Under the pieces are notes generated by a model that saw nothing but the letters and a program-made list of their open reading frames with translations, was not told the DNA's origin and ran no database searches. A stretch of 64,000 nt of DNA from Paenibacillus sp. J2TS4. GTDB taxonomy: Bacteria > Bacillota > Bacilli > Paenibacillales > NBRC-103111. Shown one piece after another: positions 1 through 8,285 of this stretch (the stretch's first letter is position 1; each line of letters begins with the position of its first letter). The translations under genes were made by a program, and so were the position numbers. The stretch covers positions 558,001-622,000 of the forward strand of contig NZ_BOSH01000001.1 in the NCBI RefSeq assembly GCF_018403245.1, given 5' to 3'.

Positions 1-48
1 GAGGATCAGGAACGGGTTATCGATTGCGTCCGTCAGTTTTCATCCTAG
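1..48 (+). CDS. C-terminal tail of an upstream gene (partial)
   Basis: Frame 1 is open from the window edge to a TAG at 46-48 and encodes only 15 residues. The ending, with ERVID followed by a short helix, is of the kind seen at the C-terminus of DegT-type aminotransferases, but 15 residues cannot establish a family. No start is visible because the gene begins upstream of the window. Bases 49-195 contain no convincing gene. Confidence 0.3.
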   Translation, partial: EDQERVIDCVRQFSS

Positions 49-195
49 TATTGCTGTAAAATGAAGGAGGTTTCGTGTTAGGAAGGGAAGAAAAGGACTC
101 TGCGCCGGCTAGACGCGGGAGGCTTTTCACTTCCTATCCGGGCCTCCTTTCCTGAGCTTTTAGGATAAAAAACAGAACAGGAAAAGGAGGACCAT

Positions 196-1476
196 ATGAA
201 AAAAAAATCGTCTTTTTCTTTTTCATATCAATTAGGTTATCGTGCGGGCCGTGACCGCGGATTTGCTGTGGGGAAAGAGGCGGGTTATCAACTTGGACTG
301 AAGGACGTGCAAGTGGCCAGACAACCCGATACTCAAGAGCATGAAGCAGGTTTGGAGCAAGCAACGGAGCAAGCAAATCTATTAAATCTGGAAGCAGGAG
401 CAATAGCCGTGGCAGACAAAGAAGTAGTAGCAGAAGGAGTAACAGAACTAGCCGGTGTAAACAAAAAAACGGCTCATATTCTAATTATTAGCGCAAAGAA
501 TTTGCCGTCTTATCAAATCGGAATCCATCAACCGTTCAGCCTGCTTAAAGATCAGGGGCTTTGCACCTTTGAAGTCAGAAGCAAATATGATGTCTCAGAC
601 AAGCATGTTGCCGACTCGGATATCGTGATCGTTCAACGAAGTGTCGAGCCTAATGTTTACAGATATTTCGAGCAGGCCCGCAAGCTGGGGAAACGTACCG
701 TTTATGTCATCGATGACTATTATGAAGCAGTTCCGCCAACCGGCAAGCGGGGCAAATATTTTGCCGATCCCGGCAGACGAAAGGCATTTGCCGATTTTCT
801 AAAAAATGCGGATATTGTGAAAGTAGATTCATCCTATTTCGAAAAGGTTCTGATTGAGAAATATCGTTCCAATGTTGTCTATTTTCCGGCAAGTGTGGAT
901 TTTGCCTGGATTCAACAAGTTAAGAAAAAACCGAAAACGGGAAGTGCCCTTGTCATCGGATATGAAGGCACCGACAAGGAAAATGATTTTGCTCCCGTCG
1001 TTCCTGCCTTGTTGCGGATCTTGAAAGAGTACGGTAAAGCCGTTAGGCTGGAATTTTATGGTTTTGTCCCGGAGGCTCTTAAGAATCATCCGTCCGTTAC
1101 CTATGTTAAGCCGGAAGCGGATTACAGGACATTCATTCGCAGGTTATATCAAAGCAATTGGGACATCGGTCTGGCACCCCTGGAAGAAAATCTGTTCAAT
1201 AATTGCAAGACGAATAACAAATTCAGAGAATATGCCGCTTGTGAGATTCCGGGCATTTATTCGTCTTCGCCGGCGTATAAGGATTGGGTCGATCATGGAA
1301 AAACCGGAATGATTGTTCCTCATTCGGAAGAAGGTTGGTATGAAGGAATGAAGCAATTGATCGAAAATCGCCAATTAAGAGCAACCATTAGAGAGCAGGC
1401 GGAACTGGTGGCTAGAAGACACTTTACGATCGATGCTTGTGCGAAGGAGTGGAGAAAGCGTATTTTGCATATTTAA
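196..1476 (+). CDS. Glycosyltransferase (GT-B like) with N-terminal GX3 repeat
   Basis: A 426-residue protein. Residues about 90-420 look like a retaining GT-B glycosyltransferase: a HILIIS strand opens the domain, the middle carries VIDDYY and YFPASVDF, and the C-terminal donor half has KFREYAACEIPGIYS, which takes the place of the usual EX7E region. The first 37 residues are different: after a basic start, glycines fall at 14, 18, 22, 26, 30 and 34, a perfect four-residue period. Residues 40-90 are a Glu/Ala-rich linker. The start is preceded by AAAGGAGG. It is followed 28 bp later by a kinase-like gene, and the pair is repeated at 2783-4964. Donor and acceptor are unknown. Confidence 0.75.
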   Translation: MKKKSSFSFSYQLGYRAGRDRGFAVGKEAGYQLGLKDVQVARQPDTQEHEAGLEQATEQANLLNLEAGAIAVADKEVVAEGVTELAGVNKKTAHILIISAKNLPSYQIGIHQPFSLLKDQGLCTFEVRSKYDVSDKHVADSDIVIVQRSVEPNVYRYFEQARKLGKRTVYVIDDYYEAVPPTGKRGKYFADPGRRKAFADFLKNADIVKVDSSYFEKVLIEKYRSNVVYFPASVDFAWIQQVKKKPKTGSALVIGYEGTDKENDFAPVVPALLRILKEYGKAVRLEFYGFVPEALKNHPSVTYVKPEADYRTFIRRLYQSNWDIGLAPLEENLFNNCKTNNKFREYAACEIPGIYSSSPAYKDWVDHGKTGMIVPHSEEGWYEGMKQLIENRQLRATIREQAELVARRHFTIDACAKEWRKRILHI

Positions 1477-1504
1477 ATGGATTAAAGTTGAAAGGAGTGA
1501 TTAT

Positions 1505-2575
1505 ATGAGCGATACAATCAATGAAAAAGTGATTTATAAAAAATGGGAAGAGTATGGATTTGACAAAAGCTTCAGAAAATTTTTCGGCGGAGACGGACGC
1601 TTAGATAAACGTAAGATAAAATGCCTGAAAAATTCCTTGGCCTATCCTTATTACAAAAGCGGCGTCTGGAAATTGCAGGTCACCGTCAAGAAGCGATCTT
1701 TCCCCGTTATTCTTAAGGTTATCAAGAAAGGGAGAAGAGGCAATGAAATTGAAATCAACATGTACCGGAAAGCGGGGAGGACGCTGCAAGATGTAATACC
1801 GCAAATTTACAGTGTGCGTTCAGATGGTGACTATATTTGGGTACTTACGGAGCATGTGCAGCCCATTGATGAGCAGATTGAATTTCATCCCAAATATTTT
1901 CTGAAGGTTATCCCAGGTTTAGCGAAGATGCATTCCCGGACGTTCAATAAATGGAACAGGGACTTGTATGGAGATTGGCTGCCTTTTTATCATTCAGAAG
2001 ATATGAAAAAGGAACGAGAGCAAATGATGGAGCAAACATTGCGATATCTGGATGAAGGAATGAAACAAGCAGATTTAAAAGCAGTGTTGAAACCGCATTA
2101 TCATATGCTGCAAAAAATTTATAAAAAGGGCCCTATCTTTTTCCCTCAGGTCATCAAAGCCGGACAGTGCATTACCCATAACGACCTTCAAATGAGAAAT
2201 GTCGGTTGTAACAATATGAGCAAAAGTCAATGGAATGTTAAATTTCTGGATTGGGAATCTGCCAAATATATTCCATGCTGGTTCGACGTCGTCAGTTTAA
2301 TCGGTGTATTCTTTGGATACAGGCAGGATTTCAAGAATGAAGAGGATCGTATTCTCAAGCAATGTGTCCGCTTATACGCTCATGAAATGCAGAAACACGG
2401 GGTGAAATTCAGAAAAGATCCGATGAAACTATATAAAATGGCCTATTTGCAGCGAGTGTTGGAATATGATTTATATTATCATATAACCAAGGGGTTGGAT
2501 AGAAAGGAAATTACGTTATTGCCGGTCTTTTTAGAGAAAATTAAAGAGTGGGGAAAAGAACTGAGGCTGTATTAA
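1505..2575 (+). CDS. APH/choline-kinase-like phosphotransferase (copy 1)
   Basis: A 356-residue protein of the aminoglycoside/choline kinase fold. The catalytic loop HNDLQMRN fits HxDxxxxN and is followed about 27 residues later by the metal-binding LDWE. A conserved lysine sits in the N-lobe segment FPVILKVIKK. The ATG at 1505 was chosen over an upstream in-frame start because AAAGGAG lies 7 bp before it and the upstream start overlaps the preceding gene. Being paired with a glycosyltransferase suggests that it phosphorylates a sugar or alcohol substrate of the glycan pathway rather than an antibiotic; that is inference. It is paralogous to the gene at 3900-4964. Confidence 0.7.
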   Translation: MSDTINEKVIYKKWEEYGFDKSFRKFFGGDGRLDKRKIKCLKNSLAYPYYKSGVWKLQVTVKKRSFPVILKVIKKGRRGNEIEINMYRKAGRTLQDVIPQIYSVRSDGDYIWVLTEHVQPIDEQIEFHPKYFLKVIPGLAKMHSRTFNKWNRDLYGDWLPFYHSEDMKKEREQMMEQTLRYLDEGMKQADLKAVLKPHYHMLQKIYKKGPIFFPQVIKAGQCITHNDLQMRNVGCNNMSKSQWNVKFLDWESAKYIPCWFDVVSLIGVFFGYRQDFKNEEDRILKQCVRLYAHEMQKHGVKFRKDPMKLYKMAYLQRVLEYDLYYHITKGLDRKEITLLPVFLEKIKEWGKELRLY

Positions 2576-2595
2576 TCGGACTATAGAGTATGGCT

Positions 2596-2620
2596 GGGGA
2601 CCTTTATCGTCCCCATTTTT
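2596..2620 (+). terminator. Rho-independent terminator after first GT-kinase pair
   Basis: A 6-bp GC stem (GGGGAC/GTCCCC) with a 7-nt loop is followed directly by ATTTTTA. It lies 20 bp after the kinase stop codon. Confidence 0.7.
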
Positions 2621-2635
2621 ATGTTCTATATAAGC

Positions 2636-2709
2636 TTAACGAGACACTTTCTTTTGGACGGAATGGTTAGCTATTTTACAAGAGAGTGGCTATTGGTCGT
2701 GTCTCTTAA
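2636..2709. repeat. Short inverted repeat between the duplicated gene pairs
   Basis: TTAACGAGACAC at the left and GTGTCTCTTAA at the right form inverted ends (one bulged base) around about 50 bp. It sits exactly between the two glycosyltransferase-kinase pairs. It may be a miniature element or just a hairpin; no second copy was seen in the window. Confidence 0.35.
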
Positions 2710-2782
2710 ACAGGGAAGAGAATATCATATAAATAATATATTAATATTCCTGTAGTTCTGGGCGAATAGGAGGGGGTGTGCT

Positions 2783-3892
2783 ATGAAAGGTAAGGTTAGG
2801 ATTGGCCAGCCTAGTAGTGACGTTCATGTAGGGATATCGGATAAAATTGTGAAACGATTACGTGGTGGCAGAAAGCTTTTGCATGTGCTAATCATAAGTG
2901 TGGAGCAACTTCCATCTTTTCAAATCGGTATTCTGCAACCATTTCTCTTGCTTGAAAAGCAGGGGGTCTGTACCTTTAGTGTAATAAATGAACACGGAAT
3001 GACGGAGGAACACCTTGTTGCCGCGGATATAGTTATTGTTCAAAGAAGCGTCAAACCAAGCGTTTACAACTTCTTTAAGAAAGCGAAAAAGATGGGAAAG
3101 CGTACGGTATATGTTATTGACGACTATTATCTGGCATTCCCTCCAACCGAAGATATCGGCAAGTATTATGCTGAGCCAAGCCGCCGAAAAACATTCATCA
3201 AATTTTTGAGAAATGCGGATATCGTTAAAGTTGACGCTTCGTATTTCGGTAAATTACTGCAGAGGAACCATAATTCTCATGTCGTCTACTTTCCGGCAAG
3301 CGTGGATTTTACCTGGATTGAACAAGTAGAGAAGAAACCTAAAGATAAAAGTGTCATTGTCATAGGATACGAGGGAAACAATAAGGAAAGAGATTTCACA
3401 CCTGTGACGCCAGCCTTATTACAGATCATTGATTACTATGGAGGCCTTGTAAAACTGGAATTTTACGGGTTTGTCCCAGAAGCGCTTAAAAATTACCCTG
3501 GCGTTTATTATGAGATGCCGGAAGCGGACTACAGGACATTCATTCGCAAACTGTATCAATGCAATTGGGACATCGGTCTTGCACCGCTAGCGGATAAAAT
3601 TTACAACAACTGCAAGACGAATAATAAATTTAGGGAATATGCCGCCTGCGGAATCCCGGCCATTTATTCTGATTCGCCGGCTTATAAAGATTGGGTCATC
3701 CAGGGGGAGACGGGAATGGTTGTGCCGCATACGACAGAGGGTTGGTATGAGGGGTTGAAGCAACTGATCGATAATCGTTCCCTGCGTTCGAAAATTAAGA
3801 AACAAGCGGAACAGGAGGCGAGAAAACATTTTTCGATTGAGGTTTGTGCGAAGCAATGGGAAGAGCACATCCTGCTTTTAAAAAGGAAGTGA
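2783..3892 (+). CDS. Glycosyltransferase (GT-B like), paralogue without GX3 repeat
   Basis: A 369-residue paralogue of the protein at 196-1476. The two align through the whole catalytic region: QIGI-QPF near the start, VIDDYY, YFPASVDFTWI, FYGFVPEALKN, NWDIGLAPL and NNKFREYAACGIPAIYS. DNA similarity is also high around 3520-3600 versus 1105-1185, which suggests recent duplication. The N-terminus differs: it is short and lacks the six-glycine GX3 segment and acidic linker. A strong AGGAGGGGG precedes the ATG at 2783. The next gene, 7 bp downstream, is the paralogue of the kinase. Substrate unknown. Confidence 0.75.
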   Translation: MKGKVRIGQPSSDVHVGISDKIVKRLRGGRKLLHVLIISVEQLPSFQIGILQPFLLLEKQGVCTFSVINEHGMTEEHLVAADIVIVQRSVKPSVYNFFKKAKKMGKRTVYVIDDYYLAFPPTEDIGKYYAEPSRRKTFIKFLRNADIVKVDASYFGKLLQRNHNSHVVYFPASVDFTWIEQVEKKPKDKSVIVIGYEGNNKERDFTPVTPALLQIIDYYGGLVKLEFYGFVPEALKNYPGVYYEMPEADYRTFIRKLYQCNWDIGLAPLADKIYNNCKTNNKFREYAACGIPAIYSDSPAYKDWVIQGETGMVVPHTTEGWYEGLKQLIDNRSLRSKIKKQAEQEARKHFSIEVCAKQWEEHILLLKRK

Positions 3893-3899
3893 AATATAT

Positions 3900-4964
3900 A
3901 TGAATAAAGATAGGGTGATAGACAAAAATGCCATTTTCCAGAAATGGGAAGAGCTTGACTTGGGTAAATGTTTCCAGCCTTCCTTTAATGGAGATGGATT
4001 GCTTGATAGGACCAAATTAGAGTGTTTGAAAGATTCATATAAAAGCAGCATCTGGAGATTGGAAGTAACCGTTCATGGAAAGTCTTTCCCTGTTATTCTT
4101 AAGATCATGAAAAAAATTGGGAGGGCGAAGTCCGAAATTGAAGTCAAAATGTACCGGAATATGAATAGTGTCTTACAACACTTGATGCCACAAGTTTATT
4201 GCATTCATTCGGAACCAAATCATGATTGGATTCTCATGGAGCATGTAGAGCAAATAGATGGACAGGTTACATTCCATCCTAAATATCTTTTAAAAATTAT
4301 CCCCACGTTAGCGAAACTGCATTCCTATACGATTAATAAATGGCAGGAGGAATCCTATGAAAGATGGCTTCCTGCTTATGATTCGGAGGTAATGATACAG
4401 AAACGGCACCAAATATTTGATCAAACAATAAAATACCTTGATGAAGCAATGAAGCAAACAGATTTAAAAAAGCTCCTCGAGCCATCCTATTCTCTATTGC
4501 AGACGATATTGCAAAAAGGTCCCGATTATTTTCCGGAAGTCAGAGAAGCCGGTCAATGTATTACCCATAATGATCTGCAAATCATCAATATCGGATGTAA
4601 TAATGTGAATGAACATGATTGGCGAATTAAATTTTTGGATTGGGAATCTGCACAAATCAACCCTTGTTGGTATGATATATATAGTTTGATTGGGGTATTC
4701 TTTGGATATCGACAAGACTTTCAAAGTGACGAAGATCAGCTGGTTCACAAATGTGTAGGACTCTATGCACACGAGATGAATAAAATGGGGGTAACCTTTC
4801 ATAGGGATGCCATGGAACTATACAAGATGGCTTATCTCCAGCGTGTATTGGAATATGACTTGTACCTTCATCTCAAGAAAGGTTTAGAAAAAGGAAAAAT
4901 CGTATTATTACCGATCTTCCTACAGAAAATAAACGTGTGGGGGAAGGAACTGGGACTGCATTAA
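3900..4964 (+). CDS. APH/choline-kinase-like phosphotransferase (copy 2)
   Basis: A 354-residue paralogue of the kinase at 1505-2575, with the same catalytic loop (HNDLQIIN) and LDWE metal site, and a similar C-terminal tail (MAYLQRVLEYDLY). The ribosome-binding site AAGGAAGTG overlaps the stop of the preceding glycosyltransferase, so the two are probably translated together. Like copy 1 it keeps all residues expected for catalysis. It probably phosphorylates a carbohydrate or small alcohol in the same glycan pathway; this is inferred from position only. Confidence 0.7.
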   Translation: MNKDRVIDKNAIFQKWEELDLGKCFQPSFNGDGLLDRTKLECLKDSYKSSIWRLEVTVHGKSFPVILKIMKKIGRAKSEIEVKMYRNMNSVLQHLMPQVYCIHSEPNHDWILMEHVEQIDGQVTFHPKYLLKIIPTLAKLHSYTINKWQEESYERWLPAYDSEVMIQKRHQIFDQTIKYLDEAMKQTDLKKLLEPSYSLLQTILQKGPDYFPEVREAGQCITHNDLQIINIGCNNVNEHDWRIKFLDWESAQINPCWYDIYSLIGVFFGYRQDFQSDEDQLVHKCVGLYAHEMNKMGVTFHRDAMELYKMAYLQRVLEYDLYLHLKKGLEKGKIVLLPIFLQKINVWGKELGLH

Positions 4965-4978
4965 CATGACAAAAATAA

Positions 4979-5020
4979 AGAGGTCGATGAGCAGATCATC
5001 TGCTCATCGACCTCTATTTC
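4979..5020. terminator. Bidirectional terminator, 17-bp perfect stem
   Basis: AGAGGTCGATGAGCAGA at 4979-4995 pairs perfectly with 4999-5015 across a TCA loop, with A-rich sequence before it and ATTTC after it. It separates the convergent kinase (plus) and VOC (minus) genes and can serve both. Confidence 0.85.
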
Positions 5021-5061
5021 ACAAGACAGGCTATGATCAACCTAATTATAGGATAATCCAC

Positions 5062-5469
5062 TCACCTTTGGATAAGCTCAACGATCAGCCGTGTACGAAG
5101 CATGAGGAAAGAAATTGGACGGCCGCCAAATGCAACGGCCGGTGTCGGTTCTACGATCGTATGGGCTCCCTGAGCTTCCAGATCAGAAATGGATTTATGA
5201 ATATCCAGGCACTCAAAGCATTGGTGGTACATTTTGATGCCTCTTGCCAAAATATTGAGTACAGGAGAGTGATCTCCTGCCGGCTCAATTAATTCTATAC
5301 GCATAGGGCCATGTACGATGAAGATGCCGTTAATTTGCTGAATCGGATCGTGAAAAGGCGCTCCTTCCACTACATAACCAAGCGATTCATGCGTTTTGAT
5401 TTCGGCGGCTAACGACTTGCAAGCCAGCCCGATATGGTGAAAAGTAAATTCCATTACTTCTGCAGACAT
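5062..5469 (-). CDS. VOC (glyoxalase-fold) protein
   Basis: A 135-residue protein with the vicinal-oxygen-chelate fold: FHHIGLACKSL opens the first beta-alpha-beta-beta-beta module, IELIEP closes it, and MYHQCFEC and VELIQ are the matching positions of the second. His in HHIG, Glu in IELIEP, His in YHQCFE and Glu in VELIQ could form the metal site, as in methylmalonyl-CoA epimerases. Its ATG directly follows the stop of the GNAT gene, so it is the last gene of the FkbH-ACP-GNAT-VOC operon. It probably acts on the ACP- or CoA-bound intermediate made by that operon; the reaction is not known. Confidence 0.7.
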   Translation of the reverse strand: MSAEVMEFTFHHIGLACKSLAAEIKTHESLGYVVEGAPFHDPIQQINGIFIVHGPMRIELIEPAGDHSPVLNILARGIKMYHQCFECLDIHKSISDLEAQGAHTIVEPTPAVAFGGRPISFLMLRTRLIVELIQR

Positions 5470-6051
5470 TCAGGTCACTTCCTCTAAGAATCGTTCAGCT
5501 ATTCTGGCGGCAGGTTCCAGGCGGCTTCCAACAAGCGGCCACTTATCGGCTGTGACTGTATGGATGATCCAATCCATCGACTTCCCCTTAATGGTGATGG
5601 CTCCCGGCTCTATTCCGGATCTTACCGCGCCGCTGTTGTCATGAAATGAAACCACATGTTGATTGTCTATTACTGTTCTGCAAAATACGCTGGATAAACG
5701 GAGAATATCAAAAGCGACGTGATACATAAGCCATACACTGCCTGGAGCGGCTGGATAGTGAGGCTGAATAATGAGCCTGCCCCATTCGGCGGTATTTCCA
5801 TTCCGATTGTATATCGCAATGGTTCCTATCGGAATATTGGATCGGGCGGTTTCGATGCAAAAATAGTAATCGCCCTCCCGTTGAAAATATTTTTTTAACC
5901 ATGCCACATGAACAGAAAATTGTTCATCGAACTCGCCAATGTATTGAGCTAATTTCGGATCGCGCCGCAGTTCAAAAATGAAAGCCGCATCCTCCAACGT
6001 CACCGGCCTTAATTTTAAACCGAAATTTTGAACGGTAATCGAATGGTTCAT
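5470..6051 (-). CDS. GNAT-family acyltransferase
   Basis: A 193-residue GNAT-like protein. The N-terminus LKLRPVTLEDAAFIFELR is typical of the RimJ/RimL branch, and IPIGTIAIYN followed by AEWGRLIIQPHYP forms the beta4/beta5 region with the acyl-CoA (or acyl-ACP) binding turn. Its start codon overlaps the stop of the acyl carrier protein by one base (TGATG). Because it is translationally coupled to an ACP, it may take its acyl group from that ACP and place it on an amino-sugar. Acceptor unknown. Confidence 0.7.
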   Translation of the reverse strand: MNHSITVQNFGLKLRPVTLEDAAFIFELRRDPKLAQYIGEFDEQFSVHVAWLKKYFQREGDYYFCIETARSNIPIGTIAIYNRNGNTAEWGRLIIQPHYPAAPGSVWLMYHVAFDILRLSSVFCRTVIDNQHVVSFHDNSGAVRSGIEPGAITIKGKSMDWIIHTVTADKWPLVGSRLEPAARIAERFLEEVT

Positions 6052-6281
6052 CAGCTTCCACCCAATATGGCTACAATATCCTCGAGACTCTGAATATTCG
6101 CAGTTTGTTCAGCGGAAAATCTAACCTGAAATTCTTCTTCCAGCACAAGGATCAATTCCAGGTGTTTAAGTGAATCCCATTGTGCAGTTGTGTTGCGAGT
6201 AAGATTGAGATTAGCTGAAACAGGAATTTGTAAAACCTCTGATACCAGCGTAGACACCTTGCTGCGTATTTCCTCTTTCAC
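6051..6281 (-). CDS. Acyl carrier protein
   Basis: A 76-residue acyl carrier protein. Ser37 in WDSLKHLELI is the phosphopantetheine attachment site (the DSL motif), followed by the acidic helix II (LVLEEEF). The GTG start overlaps the stop of the FkbH-like gene in the four bases GTGA, so the two are co-translated. The context (FkbH-like enzyme upstream, acyltransferase downstream) says it is a dedicated carrier for a sugar-modifying or hydroxyacyl group and not the fatty-acid AcpP. Confidence 0.85.
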   Translation of the reverse strand: MKEEIRSKVSTLVSEVLQIPVSANLNLTRNTTAQWDSLKHLELILVLEEEFQVRFSAEQTANIQSLEDIVAILGGS

Positions 6282-8053
6282 GGGATCTCCTCCACTTCTA
6301 CAGGATAGCTGGAATAGGATGCACTGACACGGGCATATAAGTCAGATACGCTTTGCTCGTTCCCCGGATCGGTTATGAATCGCTGCAGCCATTCGCGCGC
6401 CGGAGCATTCCGCGGCCCCTCCTGCACTTCTATGGTTAATTGTTTAATGCCAAGTTCCAGTAATCGATTCAGTAAGCGGGCGAAAGCGATGGTTTCAATT
6501 TCTCTGCCCAATGCCCGGCAGCTGAACACAACTTCGATAAGCTCTGCTTTTTCTTGTTTAAGACGGCATACGAATGTGCCAATAATGCCGCTGTCTGAAA
6601 GGATATCAGAAAGTTGTACCGTCATTATTAAATATTCACTGCTCTTCATGAACTGTTCTACTTCCGTTTTGCTCATTCGCCGAAGCGCAAGATTAAACTG
6701 GTTGGTTTTATGGCTCATTTCAAATACCCGATTCGTATGGGTCGCTTCGTTCACATATATGCGTACAATCATCTGCAGGCTCTTCAGGTACGAACCATAA
6801 TCAGATGATTGGTTTTTTAGCTCTGCCCGGGCCTGATTGGCCTGAATATCGGCTGTTCTTAAAGACGCGGAATCATCTTGAAGCAATTGGTAGCAACCGG
6901 GATAGTGGGAAATTTTAATTAGTGTTTGTTCGCCTGACGGATCGGCCCGAAGTAATCGGACAGCCGGGATGTGATTTGCCATTTTAAGCAATTCCGCCGG
7001 ATTGTCATCGACGAACAGGATCGCGGACGGATCGATATTCAGCTTTTGCGATATAGTGATCAAATTATCCGGTTTTGGATTCCAGTTGGCGCATACGACA
7101 GCAAAGTCATCCCATCCTAGCGGAAAATCGGTTCTTTGTTGAAAGAGCTCCCGTACATCCTGTTCCTCATTTCGGCTGCAAATCGTAAGCATCATACCCG
7201 AGCGCTTCAGCTGCAGTAACAAGTTTTGCAACCTGCTATGAGCATCGCTTAGAGTGAGGCCATCTACGCCGTCCTCTCCTAATACTCCGTCATAAAGCGT
7301 ATCGTCCAAATCCAAAGCGATCGCTTTGATTCTGGGAGACAATACGGCAGGCAACAGATGCACTCCTAGATGACGGGCAATCGCAATCGTTGCTTGATCA
7401 GAGAAAGGATAATGACTTACACTATCATTTCTGCTATCGAAGAAAGCCTCGCCCAGTTCAAGAGCAATATAAGACAAATCAATGATCCAGCAGTCCGAAA
7501 CCAGATTAGACAGGCGGAACAAGCCTTCGTTAAACTGGCGAGCCCACTTTCGTTTTCCAGTTTGGATACTGAACAGCTTATCTTCTATCTCATATTGCTC
7601 CGGCCAATTATTAATCAATATGGGTTTGTCCGTTCTGGACCTTAACGTAAGGATTCTTTCCTTTACCCAATCGCAGGCTGCTTGTTCCGTCATAGATTCA
7701 TAATATAATCTCCAGTCCGACCAGAGGATAAATACGTCTGCACTGGCATCGCCGCCTATGGATGAGAACGAAGTATCATATGGCGACAGGTCGATGGTCT
7801 CTTCCGCATCCCATAAACTTAAAAAAGGCGGCATAACGCTATGAATAAACTCAAACGGCATGGTACGTTCTACTCTAAGTTTTACTTTACGCTGCCCCGG
7901 GAATCGTGGTATGTGATTCAGTTGTCTTCTGGTAGGCAAGGGACCGAGCAGTGTATCCAAAGCATCCAAGTATGTGAGTTGTCGGTTGATAATAATCCCT
8001 CCTGTACAGTAATATGCAGTAATTCTTAACAACAGTTTATGGGAAAAAATCAT
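6278..8053 (-). CDS. FkbH-like HAD-IIIC family protein
   Basis: An FkbH-like enzyme of about 570-600 residues. It has three parts: an N-terminal SGNH-like region (FILWSDWRLYY), a central HAD domain with motif I DLDDTLYDGVLGEDG and motif IV FVDDNP, and a C-terminal GNAT-like region beginning MSHKTNQFNL. Characterised FkbH proteins load glyceryl or other hydroxyacyl units onto an ACP; here the ACP is the next gene. The start is uncertain: the only ATG (8053) has no ribosome-binding site, while a strong AGGAGGG at 7997-8003 points at consecutive ATT/ATT/ATC codons (7996-7988). It heads the four-gene minus-strand operon. Confidence 0.8.
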   Translation of the reverse strand: MIFSHKLLLRITAYYCTGGIIINRQLTYLDALDTLLGPLPTRRQLNHIPRFPGQRKVKLRVERTMPFEFIHSVMPPFLSLWDAEETIDLSPYDTSFSSIGGDASADVFILWSDWRLYYESMTEQAACDWVKERILTLRSRTDKPILINNWPEQYEIEDKLFSIQTGKRKWARQFNEGLFRLSNLVSDCWIIDLSYIALELGEAFFDSRNDSVSHYPFSDQATIAIARHLGVHLLPAVLSPRIKAIALDLDDTLYDGVLGEDGVDGLTLSDAHSRLQNLLLQLKRSGMMLTICSRNEEQDVRELFQQRTDFPLGWDDFAVVCANWNPKPDNLITISQKLNIDPSAILFVDDNPAELLKMANHIPAVRLLRADPSGEQTLIKISHYPGCYQLLQDDSASLRTADIQANQARAELKNQSSDYGSYLKSLQMIVRIYVNEATHTNRVFEMSHKTNQFNLALRRMSKTEVEQFMKSSEYLIMTVQLSDILSDSGIIGTFVCRLKQEKAELIEVVFSCRALGREIETIAFARLLNRLLELGIKQLTIEVQEGPRNAPAREWLQRFITDPGNEQSVSDLYARVSASYSSYPVEVEEIP

Positions 8054-8285
8054 ATAGAAACACGGCCCTCGCCTTAAATATAAATTTTCTATAATATTTA
8101 TTTTCAATGGGCAGGCTGGGCCAATATCCCTAATTCCTCACATCAGCCAGGCAACGTTACAAGCATATTTTGGAACCATTCTGTAACAGACCAAGGACTT
8201 GGGAATACAATAGTGTGATTTTGAATGCAATGATGAAGGAAAAGATGTCTGATCATAGCGGCGACAATGAAAGAGAGGGATCTAT

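Noticed and set aside
75..155. A 26-codon frame starting GTG at 75 behind AAGGAGG
   Set aside because: The spacer is only 4 bp, the product has no recognisable features, and no leader or attenuator structure accompanies it.
4966..5292. A 108-codon plus-strand frame through the bidirectional terminator
   Set aside because: It runs across a 17-bp perfect hairpin and opposite the VOC gene; no ribosome-binding site.
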